From NCBI RefSeq assembly GCF_051401765.1, contig NW_027480494.1, positions 310,001 to 374,000 of the forward strand: a DNA stretch of 64,000 nucleotides, read 5' to 3'. Position 1 is the stretch's first letter; every line of letters starts with the position of its first letter. Origin of the DNA: Calliopsis andreniformis (taxonomy: Eukaryota; Arthropoda; Insecta; Hymenoptera; Andrenidae). The position numbers and the translations under genes are program-made. The notes below the pieces were generated by a model. It was not told the origin of the DNA. It saw only the letters and a list, made by a program, of their open reading frames with translations, and ran no database searches. Below, piece by piece: positions 12,521 through 25,960 of the stretch.

Positions 12521-15350
12521 AGCCATAGCCATACCCATAGCAGACATAGCCATAGCCATAGCCATAGCAGCCTTGGCCGTAGCCATAGTCATAGCAGACA
12601 TAGCCATAGCCATAGCCATAGCAGCCATAGCCATAGCCATAGCAGCCGTAGCCATAGCAGCCGCAGCCATAGCCATAGCCATAGCAGCCATTGCCATAGC
12701 CATTGCAGCCATAACCACAGCCATAGCAGCCATAGCCATAGCCATAGCAGCCATAGGCATATCCATAGCAGCGAGAGCTAGAGCCGCAGCAGCCGTAGAG
12801 ATAGCCATATCCTTAGCAGCCATAGACATAACCATAGCCATAGCAGCCATAGCTATAGCCATAGCTGCCATAGCCATGGCCATAGTAGCCAAAGCCATAG
12901 CCATAGCAGCCATAGCCATAGACATAGACATAGCCATAGCAGCCATAGCCATAGCCATAGCCATAGCCATAGCAGCCATAGCCATAGCCGTAGCAGCCAT
13001 AGCCATAGCCATAGCAGCCATAGCAGCCATAGCGATAGCCATAGCAGTCATAGGCATACCCATAGCAGCCGGAGCCAGAGCCACAGCAGCCGTAGACATA
13101 GCCATAGCCTTAGCATTCATAGCCATAGCCATAGCCATAGCCGTAGCAGCCATAGCCATAGCCATAGCAGCCATAGCCATAACCATAGCAGCCATAGCCA
13201 TAGCCAGAGCAGTCATAGCCACAGCCATAGCAGTCATGGCCATAGCCACAGCAGCCATAGCCATAGCCGTAGCAGCCATAGCCATAGCCAGAGCTGTCAT
13301 AGCCACAGCCATAGCAGTCATGGCCATAGCCACAGCAGCCATAGGCATAGCCATACCCACAGCAGCCATAGCCATAGCCATAGCAGTCATAGCTATAGCC
13401 ATAGCAGCCATAGCGATAGCCGTAGCAGCCATAGCCATAGCCATAGCAGCCATAGCAGCCATAGCGATAGCCATAGCAGTCATAGGCATACCCATAGCAG
13501 CCGGAGCCAGAGCCACAGCAGCCGTAGACATAGCCATAGCCTTAGCATTCATAGCCATAGCCATAGCCGTAGCCATAGCAGCCATAGCCATAGCCATAGC
13601 CATAACAGCCATAGCCATAGCAGCCATAGCCATAGCCATAGCCATAGCCATAGCCGTAGCAGCCATAGCCATAGCCATAGCAGCCATAGCCATAGCCATA
13701 GCAGCCATAGCCATAGCCAGAGCAGTCATAGCCACAGCCATAGCAGTCATGGCCATAGCCACAGCAGCCATAGGCATAGCCATACCCACAGCAGCCATAC
13801 CCATAGCCATAGCAGTCATAGCTATAGCCATAGCCATAGCAGCCATAGCCATAGCCATAGCCATAGCAGCCATAGCCATAGCCATAGCAGACATAGCCAT
13901 AGCCATACCCATAGCAGCCATAGCCATAGCCATAGCCGTCATAGCCATAGCCACAGCCATAGCAGCCATAGCCATAGCCATAGCCATAGCAGCCATAGCC
14001 ATAGCCATAGCAGCCATAGCAATAGCCATAGCAGCCATAACCACAGCCATAGCAGCCATAGCCATAGCCATAGCAGCCATAGCCATAGCCATAGCAGCCA
14101 GAGCCAGAGCCACAGCAGCCGTAGACATAGCCATAGCCTTGGCAGCCATAGACATAACCATGGCCATAGCAGCCATAGCCATAGCCATAGCAGCCATAGC
14201 CATAGCCATAGCAGCCGTAGCGATAGCCATAGCAGCCATAGGCATACCCATAGCAGCCGGAGCCAGAGCCACTGCAGCCGTAGACATAGCCATAGCCTTA
14301 GCAGGCATAGCCATAGCCATAGCCATAGCAGCCATAGCCATAGCCATAGCAGCCATACCAATGGCCATAGTAGCCAAAGCCGTAGCCATAGCAGCCATAG
14401 CCATAGCCATATCCATAGCGGCCATAGCCATAGCCATAGCAGTCATAGCCATAGCCATAGCCATAGCAGCCATGGCCATAGCCATAGCCATAGCAGCCAT
14501 AGCCATAGCCATAGCAGCCATAGCCATAGCCATAGCAGACATAGCCACAGCCATAGCAGCCATAGTCATAGCCATAGCTGCCATAGGCATAGCCATACCC
14601 ATAGCAGCCATAGACATAGCCATAGCAGTCATAGCCATAGCCATAGCCATAACAGCCATAGCCATAGCCATAGCCATAGCAGCAATAGCCATAGCCATAG
14701 CAGCCATAGCAATAGCCATAGCAGCCATAACCACAGCCATAGCAGCCATAGCCATAGCCATAGCAGCCATAGCCATAGCCATAGCAGTTATAGCCATAGA
14801 CATAGCCATAGCAGCCATAGCCATAGGCATAGCCATAGCAGACATAGCCATAGCCATAGCAGCCATAGCCATAGCCAAACCCATAGCAGCCATAACCACA
14901 GCCATAGCAGCCATAGCCATAGCCATAGCAGCCATAGCCATAGCCATAGCAGTTATAGCCATAGACATAGCCATAGCAGCCATAGCCATAGCCATAGCCA
15001 TAGCAGACATAGCGATAGCCGTAGCAGCCGTAGTCATAGCCATAGCCTTAGCAGCCATACACAGAACCATAGCCATAGCAGCCATAGCCATAGCCATAGC
15101 AGCCATAGTCACAGCCATAGCAGCCATAGCCACAGCCGTAGCAGCCATAGCCATAGCCATAGCAGCCATAACCATAGCCATAGCAGCCATAGCGATAGCC
15201 ATAGCAGCCGTAGGCAGAGCCATAGCAGCCATAGCTATATCCATAGTAGACACACACATAGCCACAGACATAGCAGCCATAATCATAGCCATAGCCATAG
15301 CAGCCAATGCCATAGCCATAGCCATAGCAGCTGTAGCCACTGCCAAAGCG
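12521..15350 (+). repeat. First copy of a block repeated 3,498 bp downstream
   Basis: Markers match 16,019-18,743 at offset 3,498 up to about 15,050. An example is GCGAGAGCTA at 12,771 and 16,269. After that the offset is 3,393, because the downstream copy lacks 105 bp around 18,541. Related copies sit at about 34.3-36.8 kb and 55.8-58.3 kb. The modules inside include CCAGAGCAGTCATAGCC, GCTGTCATAGCC and GCCAGAGCCAGAGCC. Confidence 0.85.
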
Positions 15351-16915
15351 GCCATAGCCATTGCCATAGCAGCCATAGCAATAGCCATAGCAGCCATAAC
15401 CACAGCCATAGCAGCCATAGCCATAGCCATAGCAGCCATAGCCATAGCCATAGCAGTCATAGCCATAGACATAGCCATAGCAGCTATAGCCATAGCCATA
15501 GCCATAGCAGACATAGCCATAGCCATAGCAGCCATAGCCATAGCCATACCCATAGCAGCCATAGCCATAGCCATAGCAGACATAACCACAGCCATAGCAG
15601 CCATAGCCATAGCCATAGCTGCCATAGGCATGGCCATAGTAGCCAAAGCCATAGCCATAGCAGCCATAGCCATAGACATAGCAGTCATAGCCATAGCCAT
15701 AGCTATAGCCATAGCCATAGCAGCCATAGCCATAGCCGATGCAGCCATAGCCATAGCCATAGCAGCCATAGCCGTAGCCATAGCAGCCATAGCCATAGCC
15801 AATCCAGCCATAACCATAGCCATAGCATCCATAGCGATAGCCATAGCAGCCGTAGGCAGAGCCATAGCAACCATAGCTATATCCATAGCAGACACACACA
15901 TAGCCACAGCCATAGCAGCCATAATCATAGCCATAGCCATAGCAGCCAATGCCATAGCCATAGCCATAGCAGCTGTAGCCATTGCCAAAGCGGCCATAGC
16001 CATAGCCACAGCAGCCTTAGCCATAGCCATACCCATAGCAGACATAGCCATAGCCATAGCCATAGCAGCCTTGGCCGTAGCCATAGTCATAGCAGACATA
16101 GCCATAGCCATAGCCATAGCAGCCATAGCCATAGCCATAGCAGCCGTAGCCATAGCAGCCGCAGCCATAGCCATAGCCATAGCAGCCATTGCCATAGCCA
16201 TTGCAGCCATAACCACAGCCATAGCAGCCATAGCCATAGCCATAGCAGCCATAGGCATATCCATAGCAGCGAGAGCTAGAGCCGCAGCAGCCGTAGAGAT
16301 AGCCATATCCTTAGCAGCCATAGACATAACCATAGCCATAGCAGCCATAGCTATAGCCATAGCTGCCATAGCCATGGCCATAGTAGCCAAAGCCATAGCC
16401 ATAGCAGCCATAGCCATAGACATAGACATAGCCATAGCAGCCATAGCCATAGCCATAGCCATAGCCATAGCAGCCATAGCCATAGCCGTAGCAGCCATAG
16501 CCATAGCCATAGCAGCCATAGCAGCCATAGCGATAGCCATAGCAGTCATAGGCATACCCATAGCAGCCGGAGCCAGAGCCACATCAGCCGTAGACATAGC
16601 CATAGCCTTAGCATTCATAGCCATAGCCATAGCCATAGCCGTAGAAGCAATAGCCATAGCCATAGCAGCCATAGCCATAACCATAGCAGCCATAGCCATA
16701 GCCAGAGCAGTCATAGCCACAGCCACAGCAGTCATGGCCATAGCCACAGCAGCCATAGCCATAGCCATAGCAGCCATAGCCATAGCCAGAGCTGTCATAG
16801 CCACAGCCATAGCAGTCATGGCCATAGCCACAGCAGCCATAGGCATAGCCATACCCACAGCAGCCATAGCCATAGCCATAGCAGTCATAGCTATAGCCAT
16901 AGCAGCCATAGCGAT
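14310..16915 (+). repeat. Left copy of the macro-duplication, second part (pairs with 54,087-56,671)
   Basis: The offset is 39,777 from ACCAATGG (14,357 and 54,134) through the landmark pair near 15,250/15,891. It is 39,756 after a 21-bp deletion in the right copy near 55,99x, shown by GCGAGAGCTA at 16,269 and 56,025 and GAGCTGTC at 16,789 and 56,545. Further on, GCCAGAGCC at 17,595 matches 57,063 at offset 39,468. Relative to the first part, the offset has dropped by 4,968 bp, the length of left-hand sequence with no counterpart on the right. Confidence 0.83.
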
Positions 16916-18743
16916 AGCCGCAGCAGCCATAGCCATAGCCATAGCAGCCATAGCAGCCATAGCGATAGCCATAGCAGTCATAGGCATACCCATAGCAGCC
17001 GGAGCCAGAGCCACAGCAGCCGTAGACATAGCCATAGCCTTAGCATTCATAGCCATAGCCATAGCCGTAGCCATAGCAGCCATAGCCATAGCCATAGCCA
17101 TAACAGCCATAGCCATAGCAGCCATAGCCATAGCCATAGCCATAGCCATAGCCGTAGCAGCCATAGCCATAGCCATAGCAGCCATAGCCATAGCCATAGC
17201 AGCCATAGCCATAGCCAGAGCAGTCATAGCCACAGCCATAGCAGTCATGGCCATAGCCACAGCAGCCATAGGCATAGCCATACCCACAGCAGCCATACCC
17301 ATAGCCATAGCAGTCATAGCTATAGCCATAGCCATAGCAGCCATAGCCATAGCCATAGCCATAGCAGCCATAGCCATAGCCATAGCAGACATAGCCATAG
17401 CCATACCCATAGCAGCCATAGCCATAGCCATAGCCGTCATAGCCATAGCCACAGCCATAGCAGCCATAGCCATAGCCATAGCCATAGCAGCCATAGCCAT
17501 AGCCATAGCAGCCATAGCAATAGCCATAGCAGCCATAACCACAGCCATAGCAGCCATAGCCATAGCCATAGCAGCCATAGCCATAGCCATAGCAGCCAGA
17601 GCCAGAGCCACAGCAGCCGTAGACATAGCCATAGCCTTGGCAGCCATAGACATAACCATGGCCATAGCAGCCATAGCCATAGCCATAGCAGCCATAGCCA
17701 TAGCCATAGCAGCCGTAGCGATAGCCATAGCAGCCATAGGCATACCCATAGCAGCCGGAGCCAGAGCCACTGCAGCCGTAGACATAGCCATAGCCTTAGC
17801 AGGCATAGCCATAGCCATAGCCATAGCAGCCATAGCCATAGCCATAGCAGCCATACCAATGGCCATAGTAGCCAAAGCCGTAGCCATAGCAGCCATAGCC
17901 ATAGCCATATCCATAGCGGCCATAGCCATAGCCATAGCAGTCATAGCCATAGCCATAGCCATAGCAGCCATGGCCATAGCCATAGCCATAGCAGCCATAG
18001 CCATAGCCATAGCAGCCATAGCCATAGCCATAGCAGACATAGCCACAGCCATAGCAGCCATAGTCATAGCCATAGCTGCCATAGGCATAGCCATACCCAT
18101 AGCAGCCACAGACATAGCCATAGCAGTCATAGCCATAGCCATAGCCATAACAGCCATAGCCATAGCCATAGCCATAGCCATAGCAGCCATAGCCATAGCC
18201 ATAGCAGCCATAGCAATAGCCATAGCAGCCATAACCACAGCCATAGCAGCCATAGCCATAGCCATAGCAGCCATAGCCATAGCCATAGCAGTTATAGCCA
18301 TAGACATAGCCATAGCTGCCATAGCCATAGCCATAGCCATAGCAGACATAGCCATAGCCATAGCAGCCATAGCCATAGCCAAACCCATAGCAGCCATAAC
18401 CACAGCCATAGCAGCCATAGCCATAGCCATAGCAGCCATAGCCATAGCCATAGCAGTTATATCCATAGACATAGCCATAGCAGCCATAGCCATAGCCATA
18501 GCCATAGCAGACATAGCGATAGCCGTAGCAGCCGTAGTCATAGCCATAGCCATAGCAGCCATAACCATAGCCATAGCAGCCATAGCGATAGCCATAGCAG
18601 CAGTAGGCAGAGCCATAGCAGCCATAGCTATATCCATAGTAGACACACACATAGCCACAGACATAGCAGCCATAATCATAGCCATAGCCATAGCAGCCAA
18701 TGCCATAGCCATAGCCATAGCAGCTGTAGCCACTGCCAAAGCA
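16019..18743 (+). repeat. Second copy of the 12,521-15,350 block, with a 105-bp deletion
   Basis: This segment matches the upstream block at offset 3,498, then 3,393. The 105-bp gap near 18,541 removes the CATACACAGAACC and GTCACAGCC variants present at about 15,053-15,160. The copy near 36,600 lacks the same segment, which suggests these two share a more recent ancestor. It ends where CAAAGCGGCC becomes CAAAGCAACC (near 18,738). Confidence 0.83.
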
Positions 18744-19230
18744 ACCATAGCCATAGCCATAGCAGCTGTAGCCACTGCCAAAGCGGCCATAGCCATAGCC
18801 ATAGCAGCCATAGCCATACCCACAGCAGCCATAGCCATAGCCATAGCAGTCATAGCCATAGCCATAGCCATAGCAGCCATACCCATGGCCATAGTAGCCA
18901 AAGCCGTAGCCATAGCAGCCATAGCCATAGCCATATCCATAGCGGCCATAGCCATAGCCATAGCAGTCATAGCCATAGCCATAGCCATAGCAGCCATGGC
19001 CATAGCCATAGCCATAGCAGCCACAGCCATAGCCATAGCAGCCATAGCCATAGCCATAGCAGACATAGCCACAGCCATAGCAGCCATAGCCATAGCCATA
19101 GCTGCCATAGGCATAGCCATACCCATAGCAGCCATAGACATAGCCATAGCAGTCATAGCCATAGCCATAGCCATAGCAGCCATAGCCATAGCCATAGCCA
19201 TAGCAGCCATAGCCATAGCCATAGCAGCCA

Positions 19231-22200
19231 TAGCAATAGCCATAGCAGCCATAACCACAGCCATAGCAGCCATAGCCATAGCCATAGCAGCCATAGCCAT
19301 AGCCATAGCAGTTATAGCCATAGACATAGCCATAGCAGCCATAGCCATAGCCATAGCCATAGCAGACATAGCCATAGCCATAACAGCCATAGCCATAGCC
19401 AAACCCATAGCAGCTATAGCCATAGCCATAGCAGTCATGGCCATAGCCATAGACAAAGCAGCCATAGCCATAGCCACAGCCATAGCAGCCATAGCCATAA
19501 CAATAGCAGCCATAGCCATAGCCATAGCAGACATAACCACAGCCACAGCAGCCATAGCCATAGCCATAGCAGCCATAGCCATAGCCATAGCAGCCAGAGC
19601 CAGAGCCACAGCAGCCGTAGACATAGCCATAGCCTTAGGGGCCATAGACATAACCATAGCCATAGCAGCCATAGAAATAGCCATAGCCGGCACAGCCATG
19701 GCCATTGTATCCAGAACCATAGCCATAGCAGCCATAGCCAAAGACATAGCCATAGCAGCCATAGCCATAGCCATAGCCATAGACATTGCAGCCATAGCCA
19801 TAGCCATAGCAGACATAGCCATAGCCATAGCCATAGCAGCCGTATCCATAGCCATAGTAGCCATAGCCATAGCCATAGCAGCCATAGTCGCCATAGCCAT
19901 AACCATAGCAGCCATAGCCATAGCCATAGCAGACATAGCCATAGCCATAGCCATAGCAGCCGTATCCATAGCCATAGTAGCCATAGCCATAGCCATAGCA
20001 GCCATAGCCATAGCCATTGCAGCCATAGCCATAGCCATAGCAGCCATAGCCATAGCCATACCCATAGCAGCCATAGCCATAGCCATAGCAGTCATGGCCA
20101 TAGCCATAGACAAAGCAACCATAAACATAGCCACAGCCATAGCAGCCATAGCCATAACCATAGCAGCCATAGCCATAGCCATAGCAGACATAACCACAGC
20201 CATAGCAGCCATAGCCATAGCCATAGCAGCCATAGCCATCGCCATAGCCTTAGCAGCAATAGCCATAGTAATAGCCATAGCCATAGCAGCTATAGCCATA
20301 GCCATAGCCATAGCAGCCACAGCCGTAGCCATAGCAGCCATAGCCATAGCCATAGCAGCCATAGTAGACATAGCCATAGCCATAGCAGCCATAGCCATAG
20401 CCATAGCAGCCATAGCCATAGCTATAGCAGCCAGAGCCGGAGCCACAGCAGCCGTAGACATAGCCATAGCCTTAGCAGCCATAGCCATAACCATAGCTAT
20501 AGCAGCCATAGCCATAGCAGCCATAGACATATCCATAGCAGCCAGAGCCAGAGCCACAGCAGCCGTAGACATAGCCATAGCATCCATAGCCATAGCAGCC
20601 GTAGCCATAGCCATAGCTGCCATAGTCATAACCTTAGCCATTGCAGCCATAGCCATAGCCATAGCAGCCATAGCCGTAGCCATAGCAGCCATAGCCATAG
20701 TCATAGCAGCCATAGCCATAGCCATAGCAGCCATAGCGATAGCCGTAGCAGCCGTAGGCATAGCCATAGCAGCCATAGCTATATCCATAGCAGACACACA
20801 CATAGCCACAGCCATAGCAGCCATAATCATAGCCATAGCCATAGCCGCCACAGCCATGGCCATAGTATCCAAAACCATAGCCATAGCAGCCATAGCCAAA
20901 GACATAGCCATAGCAGCCATAGCCACAGCCATAGCCATAGCAGCCATAGCCATATCCATTGCAGCCATAGCCGTAGCCATAGCAGCCATAGCCATAGCCA
21001 ATGCAGCCATAACCATAGCCATAGCATCCATAGCGATAGCCATAGCAGCCGTAGGCAGAGCCATAGCAGCCATAGCTATATCCATAGCAGACACACACAT
21101 AGCCACAGCCATAGCAGCCATAATCATAGCCATAGCCATAGCAGCCAATGCCATAGCCATAGCCATAGCAGCTGTAGCCATTGCCAAAGCGGCCATAGCC
21201 ATAGCCACAGCAGCCTTAGCCATAGCCATAGCCATAGCAGACATAGCCATAGCCATAGCCATAGCAGCCTTGGCCGTAGCCATAGTCATAGCAGACATAG
21301 CCATAGCCATAGCCATAGCAGCCATAGCCATAGCCATAGCAGCCGTAGCCATAGCAGCCGCAGCCATAGCCATAGCCATAGCAGCCATTGCCATAGCCAT
21401 TGCAGCCATAACCACAGCCATAGCAGCCATAGCCATAGCCATAGCAGCCATAGGCATATCCATAGCAGCGAGAGCCAGAGCCGCAGCAGCCGTAGACATA
21501 GCCATATCCTTAGCAGCCATAGACATAAACATAGCCATAGCAGCCATAGCTATAGCCATAGCTGCCATAGCCATAGCCATAGCAGTCATAGCCATAGCCA
21601 TAGCCATAGCCATAGCAGCCATAGCCACAGCCATAGCAGCCATAGCCATAGCCATAGCCATAGCCATAGCAGCCATAGCCATAGCCATAGCAGCCATAGC
21701 CATTGCCATAGCAGACATAGCCACAGCCATAGCAGCCATAGCCATAGCCATAGCAGTCATAGCCATAGCCATAGCCATAGCCATAGCAGCCATAGCCATA
21801 GCCATAGCAGCCATAGCCATAGCCATAGCAGCCATAGCAATAGCCATAGCAGCCATAACCACAGCCATAGCAGCCATAGCCATAGCAGCCATAGCCATAG
21901 CCATAGCAGCCATAGCAATAGCCATAGCAGCCATAACCACAGCCATAGCAGCCATAGCCATAGCCATAGCAGCCGTAGCGATAGCCATAGCAGCCATAGG
22001 CATACCCATAGCAGCCGGAGCCAGAGCCACTGCAGCCGTAGTCATAGCCATAGCCTTAGCAGGCATAGCCATAGCCATAGCCATAGCAGCCATAGACATA
22101 GCCATAGCAGTCATAGCCATAGCCATAGCCATAACAGCCATAGCCATAGCCATAGCCATAGCAGCCATAGCCATAGCCATAGCAGCCATAGCAATAGCCA

Positions 22201-22464
22201 TAGCAGCCATAACCACAGCCATAGCAGCCATAGCCATAGCCATAGCAGCCATAGCCATAGCCATAGCAGTTATAGCCATAGACATAGCCATAGCAGCCAT
22301 AGCCATAGCCATAGCCATAGCAGACACAGCCATAGCCATAGCAGCCATAGCCATAGCCAAACCCATAGCAGCCATAACCACAGCCATAGCAGCCATAGCC
22401 ATAGCCATAGCAGCCATAGCCATAGCCATAGCAGCTATAGCCATAGACATAGCCATAGCAGCCA
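19231..22464 (+). repeat. Head-to-tail higher-order unit, 3,234 bp, copy 1
   Basis: This unit is directly followed by a second copy starting at about 22,465, so the spacing equals the unit length. Matching markers include AAACCC at 19,401 and 22,635, GTATCCAGAACC at 19,707 and 22,941 (a variant I saw only in these two copies), and CAGACACACACA at 20,791 and 24,013. Much of the unit is also related to 8.8-11.0 kb. Confidence 0.87.
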
Positions 22465-25400
22465 TAGCAATAGCCATAGCAGCCATAACCACAGCCATAG
22501 CAGCCATAGCCATAGCCATAGCAGCCATAGCCATAGCCATAGCAGTTATAGCCATAGACATAGCCATAGCAGCCATAGCCATAGCCATAGCCATAGCAGA
22601 CATAGCCATAGCCATAACAGCCATAGCCATAGCCAAACCCATAGCAGCTATAGCCATAGCCATAGCAGTCATGGCCATAGCCATAGACAAAGCAGCCATA
22701 GCCATAGCCACAGCCATAGCAGCCATAGCCATAACAATAGCAGCCATAGCCATAGCCATAGCAGACATAACCACAGCCACAGCAGCCATAGCCATAGCCA
22801 TAGCAGCCATAGCCATAGCCATAGCAGCCAGAGCCAGAGCCACAGCAGCCGTAGACATAGCCATAGCCTTAGGGGCCATAGACATAACCATAGCCATAGC
22901 AGCCATAGAAATAGCCATAGCCGGCACAGCCATGGCCATTGTATCCAGAACCATAGCCATAGCAGCCATAGCCAAAGACATAGCCATAGCAGCCATAGCC
23001 ATAGCCATAGCCATAGACATTGCAGCCATAGCCATAGCCATAGCAGACATAGCCATAGCCATAGCCATAGCAGCCGTATCCATAGCCATAGTAGCCATAG
23101 CCATAGCCATAGCAGCCATAGTCGCCATAGCCATAACCATAGCAGCCATAGCAGACATAGCCATAGCCATAGCCATAGCAGCCGTATCCATAGCCATAGT
23201 AGCCATAGCCATAGCCATAGCAGCCATAGCCATAGCCATTGCAGCCATAGCCATAGCCATAGCAGCCATAGCCATAGCCATACCCATAGCAGCCATAGCC
23301 ATAGCCATAGCAGTCATGGCCATAGCCATAGACAAAGCAACCATAAACATAGCCACAGCCATAGCAGCCATAGCCATAACCATAGCAGCCATAGCCATAG
23401 CCATAGCAGACATAACCACAGCCATAGCAGCCATAGCCATAGCCATAGCAGCCATAGCCATCGCCATAGCCTTAGCAGCAATAGCCATAGTAATAGCCAT
23501 AGCCATAGCAGCTATAGCCATAGCCATAGCCATAGCAGCCACAGCCGTAGCCATAGCAGCCATAGCCATAGCCATAGCAGCCATAGTAGACATAGCCATA
23601 GCCATAGCAGCCATAGCCATAGCCATAGCAGCCATAGCCATAGCTATAGCAGCCAGAGCCGGAGCCACAGCAGCCGTAGACATAGCCATAGCCTTAGCAG
23701 CCATAGCCATAACCATAGCTATAGCAGCCATAGCCATAGCAGCCATAGACATATCCATAGCAGCCAGAGCCAGAGCCACAGCAGCCGTAGACATAGCCAT
23801 AGCATCCATAGCCATAGCAGCCGTAGCCATAGCCATAGCTGCCATAGTCATAACCTTAGCCATTGCAGCCATAGCCATAGCCATAGCAGCCATAGCCGTA
23901 GCCATAGCAGCCATAGCCATAGTCATAGCAGCCATAGCCATAGCCATAGCAGCCATAGCGATAGCCGTAGCAGCCGTAGGCATAGCCATAGCAGCCATAG
24001 CTATATCCATAGCAGACACACACATAGCCACAGCCATAGCAGCCATAATCATAGCCATAGCCATAGCCGCCACAGCCATGGCCATAGTATCCAAAACCAT
24101 AGCCATAGCAGCCATAGCCAAAGACATAGCCATAGCAGCCATAGCCACAGCCATAGCCATAGCAGCCATAGCCATATCCATTGCAGCCATAGCCGTAGCC
24201 ATAGCAGCCATAGCCATAGCCAATGCAGCCATAACCATAGCCATAGCATCCATAGCGATAGCCATAGCAGCCGTAGGCAGAGCCATAGCAGCCATAGCTA
24301 TATCCATAGCAGACACACACATAGCCACAGCCATAGCAGCCATAATCATAGCCATAGCCATAGCAGCCAATGCCATAGCCATAGCCATAGCAGCTGTAGC
24401 CATTGCCAAAGCGGCCATAGCCATAGCCACAGCAGCCTTAGCCATAGCCATAGCCATAGCAGACATAGCCATAGCCATAGCCATAGCAGACTTGGCCGTA
24501 GCCATAGTCATAGCAGACATAGCCATAGCCATAGCCATAGCAGCCATAGCCATAGCCATAGCAGCCGTAGCCATAGCAGCCGCAGCCATAGCCATAGCCA
24601 TAGCAGCCATTGCCATAGCCATTGCAGCCATAACCACAGCCATAGCAGCCATAGCCATAGCCATAGCAGCCATAGGCATATCCATAGCAGCGAGAGCCAG
24701 AGCCGCAGCAGCCGTAGACATAGCCATATCCTTAGCAGCCATAGACATAAACATAGCCATAGCAGCCATAGCTATAGCCATAGCTGCCATAGCCATAGCC
24801 ATAGCAGTCATAGCCATAGCCATAGCCATAGCCATAGCAGCCATAGCCACAGCCATAGCAGCCATAGCCATAGCCATAGCCATAGCCATAGCAGCCATAG
24901 CCATAGCCATAGCAGCCATAGCCATTGCCATAGCAGACATAGCCACAGCCATAGCAGCCATAGCCATAGCCATAGCAGTCATAGCCATAGCCATAGCCAT
25001 AGCCATAGCAGCCATAGCCATAGCCATAGCAGCCATAGCCATAGCCATAGCAGCCATAGCAATAGCCATAGCAGCCATAACCACAGCCATAGCAGCCATA
25101 GCCATAGCAGCCATAGCCATAGCCATAGCAGCCATAGCAATAGCCATAGCAGCCATAACCACAGCCATAGCAGCCATAGCCATAGCCATAGCAGCCGTAG
25201 CGATAGCCATAGCAGCCATAGGCATACCCATAGCAGCCGGAGCCAGAGCCACTGCAGCCGTAGACATAGCCATAGCCTTAGCAGGCATAGCCATAGCCAT
25301 AGCCATAGCAGCCATAGACATAGCCATAGCAGTCATAGCCATAGCCATAGCCATAACAGCCATAGCCATAGCCATAGCCATAGCAGCCATAGCCATAGCC

Positions 25401-25690
25401 ATAGCAGCCATAGCAATAGCCATAGCAGCCATAACCACAGCCATAGCAGCCATAGCCATAGCCATAGCAGCCATAGCCATAGCCATAGCAGTTATAGCCA
25501 TAGACATAGCCATAGCAGCCATAGCCATAGCCATAGCCATAGCAGACACAGCCATAGCCATAGCAGCCATAGCCATAGCCAAACCCATAGCAGCCATAAC
25601 CACAGCCATAGCAGCCATAGCCATAGCCATAGCAGCCATAGCCATAGCCATAGCAGCTATAGCCATAGACATAGCCATAGCAGCCATAGC
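22465..25690 (+). repeat. Head-to-tail higher-order unit, copy 2 (12 bp shorter)
   Basis: The offset from copy 1 is 3,234 up to about 23,150 and 3,222 afterwards. The change comes from loss of two hexamers at GCAGCCATAGCAGACATAG (about 23,141-23,160). A further difference is AGTCGGAGCC/AGACATAG-type substitution near 22,040 against 25,262 (CCGTAGTCATAG against CCGTAGACATAG). The end of this copy leads into a block shared with 30.3 kb. Confidence 0.86.
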
Positions 25691-25960
25691 CATAGCCATA
25701 GCCATAGCAGACATAGCGATAGCCGTAGCAGCCGTAGTCATAGCCATAGCCTTAGCAGCCATACACAGAACCATAGCCATAGCAGCCATAGCCATAGCCA
25801 TAGCAGCCATAGTCACAGCCATAGCAGCCATAGCCACAGCCGTAGCAGCCATAGCCATAGCCATAGCAGCCATAACCATAGCCATAGCAGCCATAGCAAT
25901 AGCCATAGCAGCCGTAGGCAGAGCCATAGCAGCCATAGCTATATCCATAGTAGACACACA
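24915..25960 (+). repeat. Block repeated at 28,485-29,565 (offset 3,570)
   Basis: GCCATTGCCA at 24,921 matches 28,491, and CATACACAGAACC near 25,762 matches 29,332, both at offset 3,570. The two copies share the otherwise unseen ACACATGGCCACAG variant (25,961 and 29,561). There the offset is 3,600, because the later copy has a 30-bp duplication. Confidence 0.82.
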
